A stretch of 7,204 nucleotides of DNA from Candidatus Gastranaerophilales bacterium. Its GTDB lineage: Bacteria > Cyanobacteriota > Vampirovibrionia > Gastranaerophilales > Gastranaerophilaceae. The translations under genes and the position numbers were made by a program. Under the pieces are notes generated by a model. That model did no database searches. It was not told where the DNA came from and saw nothing but the letters and a program-made list of their open reading frames with translations. Below, piece by piece: positions 6,015-7,204 of this stretch; the stretch's first letter is position 1; each line of letters starts with the position of its first letter. The DNA is taken from positions 1 through 7,204 of the forward strand of contig CALUVK010000076.1 of the NCBI GenBank assembly GCA_944324205.1. The letters are read 5' to 3'.

Positions 6015-6031
6015 ACATGTTGTTAACATGT
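6015..6031 (+). repeat. perfect 7-3-7 inverted repeat over the transporter start codon
   Basis: ACATGTTGTTAACATGT: arms ACATGTT (6015-6021) and AACATGT (6025-6031) around GTT. It covers the ATG and the predicted transcription start, so it could act as a repressor site in DNA or as a start-codon hairpin in RNA. Confidence 0.55.
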
Positions 6032-6835
6032 CTTAGTATTTTTATAAGAATTGTATCGAATTCAAGTCTTAATGTTTTTCAAAAGTTATTGTCCTTAAAA
6101 GGTCAAAAATCTTCAGCAATAAATTTTTATACATACTTAGGGCTAACTATTTTGGGTTTAGTTTTTTGGCAACAGTTTAATTTTGTTATATTAAAATTAA
6201 CATTGATAATGGGATTTCTTGGATGTTCGGGGAATTACTTTATTATTAGAGCTCTTTCTATAGGTGAACTTTCAGCTTTAGCCCCAATTAATTCATACAA
6301 ACCTGTTATTGCACTGCTTTTTGGTGTGATTTTTCTACATGAAATCCCTGGTGCAAATGCTATTGGTGGAATGATATTAATTATTATTGGTACATATTTT
6401 GTTTTGGAAACAAATTGGAAATTTAATAAAGCAGCTATCTTATACAGAGTACTTGCGCTTATATTTTCAGCTTTAGAAGCGATTGTGATAAAAAAAATTA
6501 TTCTTATAACAAATGTAACAGAAGCCTTTGTATTATGGGCATTAGCAGGGTTACTTTTTTCTTCCTTCTTTGTATTAATTTCAGGTCACAAACCGATCAT
6601 CAAATCTTATACATATCAATTCTTATTAATTCTATCTGTAGGTATAATGCAATATTCTACCAATTTTGTATTTTCGCAGATGAATGTTTCGTATGCACTG
6701 GCATTATTTCAATTATCGACTATTTTAAGCGTATTTCTAGGGGTAAATATATTTAAAGAAAAAAGCCTGAAAAGGAAACTTTTTGGTTCCATAGTGATGG
6801 TCATTGGTGCAGTTCTTATAATTTTAGCACTCTAA
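6017..6835 (+). CDS. EamA/DMT-family membrane transporter
   Basis: A very hydrophobic 272-residue inner-membrane protein with about ten predicted membrane segments and the two-fold internal repeat of EamA proteins. The end of repeat one is ALSIGELSALAPINSY (79-94), followed by a helix and LHEIPGANAIGGMILIIIG (107-125). The end of repeat two is MNVSYALALFQLSTILSVF (222-240), followed by FKEKSLKRKLFGSIVMVIG (246-264). Members move metabolites such as amino acids, nucleosides or other small solutes; the substrate cannot be told from sequence. ATG 6017 is the only ATG after the in-frame stop at 5996-5998 and the protein begins at the first helix, so the start is reasonable although there is no Shine-Dalgarno. 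It is divergent from the serine dehydratase operon and convergent with the small cysteine gene, eight bases apart. Confidence 0.85.
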   Translation: MLLTCLSIFIRIVSNSSLNVFQKLLSLKGQKSSAINFYTYLGLTILGLVFWQQFNFVILKLTLIMGFLGCSGNYFIIRALSIGELSALAPINSYKPVIALLFGVIFLHEIPGANAIGGMILIIIGTYFVLETNWKFNKAAILYRVLALIFSALEAIVIKKIILITNVTEAFVLWALAGLLFSSFFVLISGHKPIIKSYTYQFLLILSVGIMQYSTNFVFSQMNVSYALALFQLSTILSVFLGVNIFKEKSLKRKLFGSIVMVIGAVLIILAL

Positions 6836-6843
6836 CAAACGGA

Positions 6844-7053
6844 TTATCCTCTAGTGTTCGTATTTTCAAAGATAGCTCTGCTCTGGCTGAGTGCAAGCAT
6901 TTTTAAAGAACAGCCGCCGTCTGAACGATTGATTACACCAATAGAAGATAGTCTTGCGACTACAAATTCGTTTAATTCATCAGGTGAAATGAATAAAGGA
7001 CATTCATCATTGCATACTCTGTTTTCTGCAAAAGGACATGTTTTTACTACCAT
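6844..7053 (-). CDS. 69-residue small protein with four cysteines, possible metal binding
   Basis: The sequence starts MVVKTCPFAENRVCNDECPLF and has cysteines at 6, 14, 18 and 48 (Cx7Cx3C, then C after 29 residues in GGCSLKMLAL). Short proteins with a CPF...C...C-hydrophobic start and a later C-x-L are, as far as I know, common in anaerobes and are annotated as hypothetical; a zinc or Fe-S site is plausible but not shown. The ATG is strongly supported: GGGAGGAG (7068-7061), inside the end of the transketolase gene, leaves seven bases to the start, and only four bases separate the two genes. It is therefore translated from the transketolase message. The opposite strand is also open here, but without these supports. 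Confidence 0.75.
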   Translation of the reverse strand: MVVKTCPFAENRVCNDECPLFISPDELNEFVVARLSSIGVINRSDGGCSLKMLALSQSRAIFENTNTRG

Positions 7054-7057
7054 ATAA

Positions 7058-7204
7058 TTACTCCTCCCCTAATTCTTTTAAAGCTTGATTTAATTCTTCT
7101 TCATTTGGCGCTTTTCCATGCCATGCGGCTTTGTTTTCCATAAAAGAACAGCCTTTCCCCTTAATAGTATGGGCTATTATTGCACAGGGTTTTGAAGCTT
7201 TTTT
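7058..7204 (-). CDS. transketolase, N-terminal subunit, last 48 residues (5' end outside window)
   Basis: The visible end reads KPCAIIAHTIKGKGCSFMEN, then AAWHGKAPNEEELNQALKEL and the stop at 7060-7058. GKGxSFMEN and WHGKAPN are the closing motifs of the thiamine-diphosphate-binding half of split transketolases, where the protein ends at about 270-280 residues and a separate C-terminal subunit completes the enzyme. In a one-piece transketolase the chain would run on for several hundred residues. The C-terminal subunit gene does not follow; instead a small cysteine protein gene starts four bases later. It exchanges two-carbon units between sugar phosphates in the pentose phosphate pathway. Confidence 0.92.
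   Translation of the reverse strand, partial: KKASKPCAIIAHTIKGKGCSFMENKAAWHGKAPNEEELNQALKELGEE

Noticed and set aside
6836..6849. Terminator between the transporter and the cysteine gene
   Set aside because: GGATTATCC gives a stem too small, with a one-base loop, and there is no T-run.
6854..7057. 67-codon open frame on the plus strand opposite the small cysteine gene
   Set aside because: The minus-strand reading has a strong ribosome site, tight coupling to transketolase and an ordered cysteine pattern; the plus-strand reading has none of these.

Overview
This window is AT-rich bacterial chromosome with densely packed housekeeping genes. The pheS and serine dehydratase sequences, the oxygen-sensitive Fe-S type of serine dehydratase and a two-subunit (split) transketolase suggest a low-GC anaerobe, for example a gut bacterium. 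The short N-terminal form of RibF and the Asn-rich start of the small protein at 559-801 remind me of Gastranaerophilales-type genomes, but this is only an impression and I would not fix the phylum from 7 kb. I see no rRNA, tRNA, CRISPR array, insertion sequence or phage gene.

Layout. 1-461 (+) is the 3' end of an unrecognised gene with a higher GC content (about 40% by hand count) than what follows. At 479-507 there is a strong sigma-70-like promoter with a small hairpin at the expected transcript start. It drives a compact operon at 559-2585 (+): an 80-residue Asn-rich small protein, ribF (FMN/FAD synthesis) and a formyltransferase of the Fmt fold. The first two genes share a reading frame and are separated by one stop codon plus one codon; the last two overlap by 13 bases. 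A hairpin-rich spacer and a second clean promoter lead to pheS (2684-3718, +), which has no pheT beside it.

On the minus strand, converging on pheS, lies a three-gene operon (5888 down to 3746): a receiver-domain protein without an output domain, then sdaAB and sdaAA, the two subunits of an iron-sulfur L-serine dehydratase. The junctions are 2 bases and a TAATG overlap. A divergent spacer (5889-6016) carries a promoter for each side. The plus-strand side is an EamA/DMT-family membrane transporter (6017-6835) whose start codon lies inside a 17-base perfect inverted repeat and may be at or next to the transcription start. Converging on it from the right edge (minus strand) are the last 48 residues of a transketolase N-terminal subunit and a 69-residue four-cysteine protein coupled to it.

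How the genes relate: most products are core metabolism (flavin cofactors, one-carbon transfer, Phe-tRNA charging, serine to pyruvate, pentose phosphates). No defence or mobile system is visible. The points most worth checking are regulatory or organisational: the in-frame small ORF/ribF junction, the promoter-proximal hairpin, the inverted repeat over the transporter start, the receiver protein tied to serine dehydratase, the unusual formyltransferase, and the small cysteine protein behind the half-transketolase.
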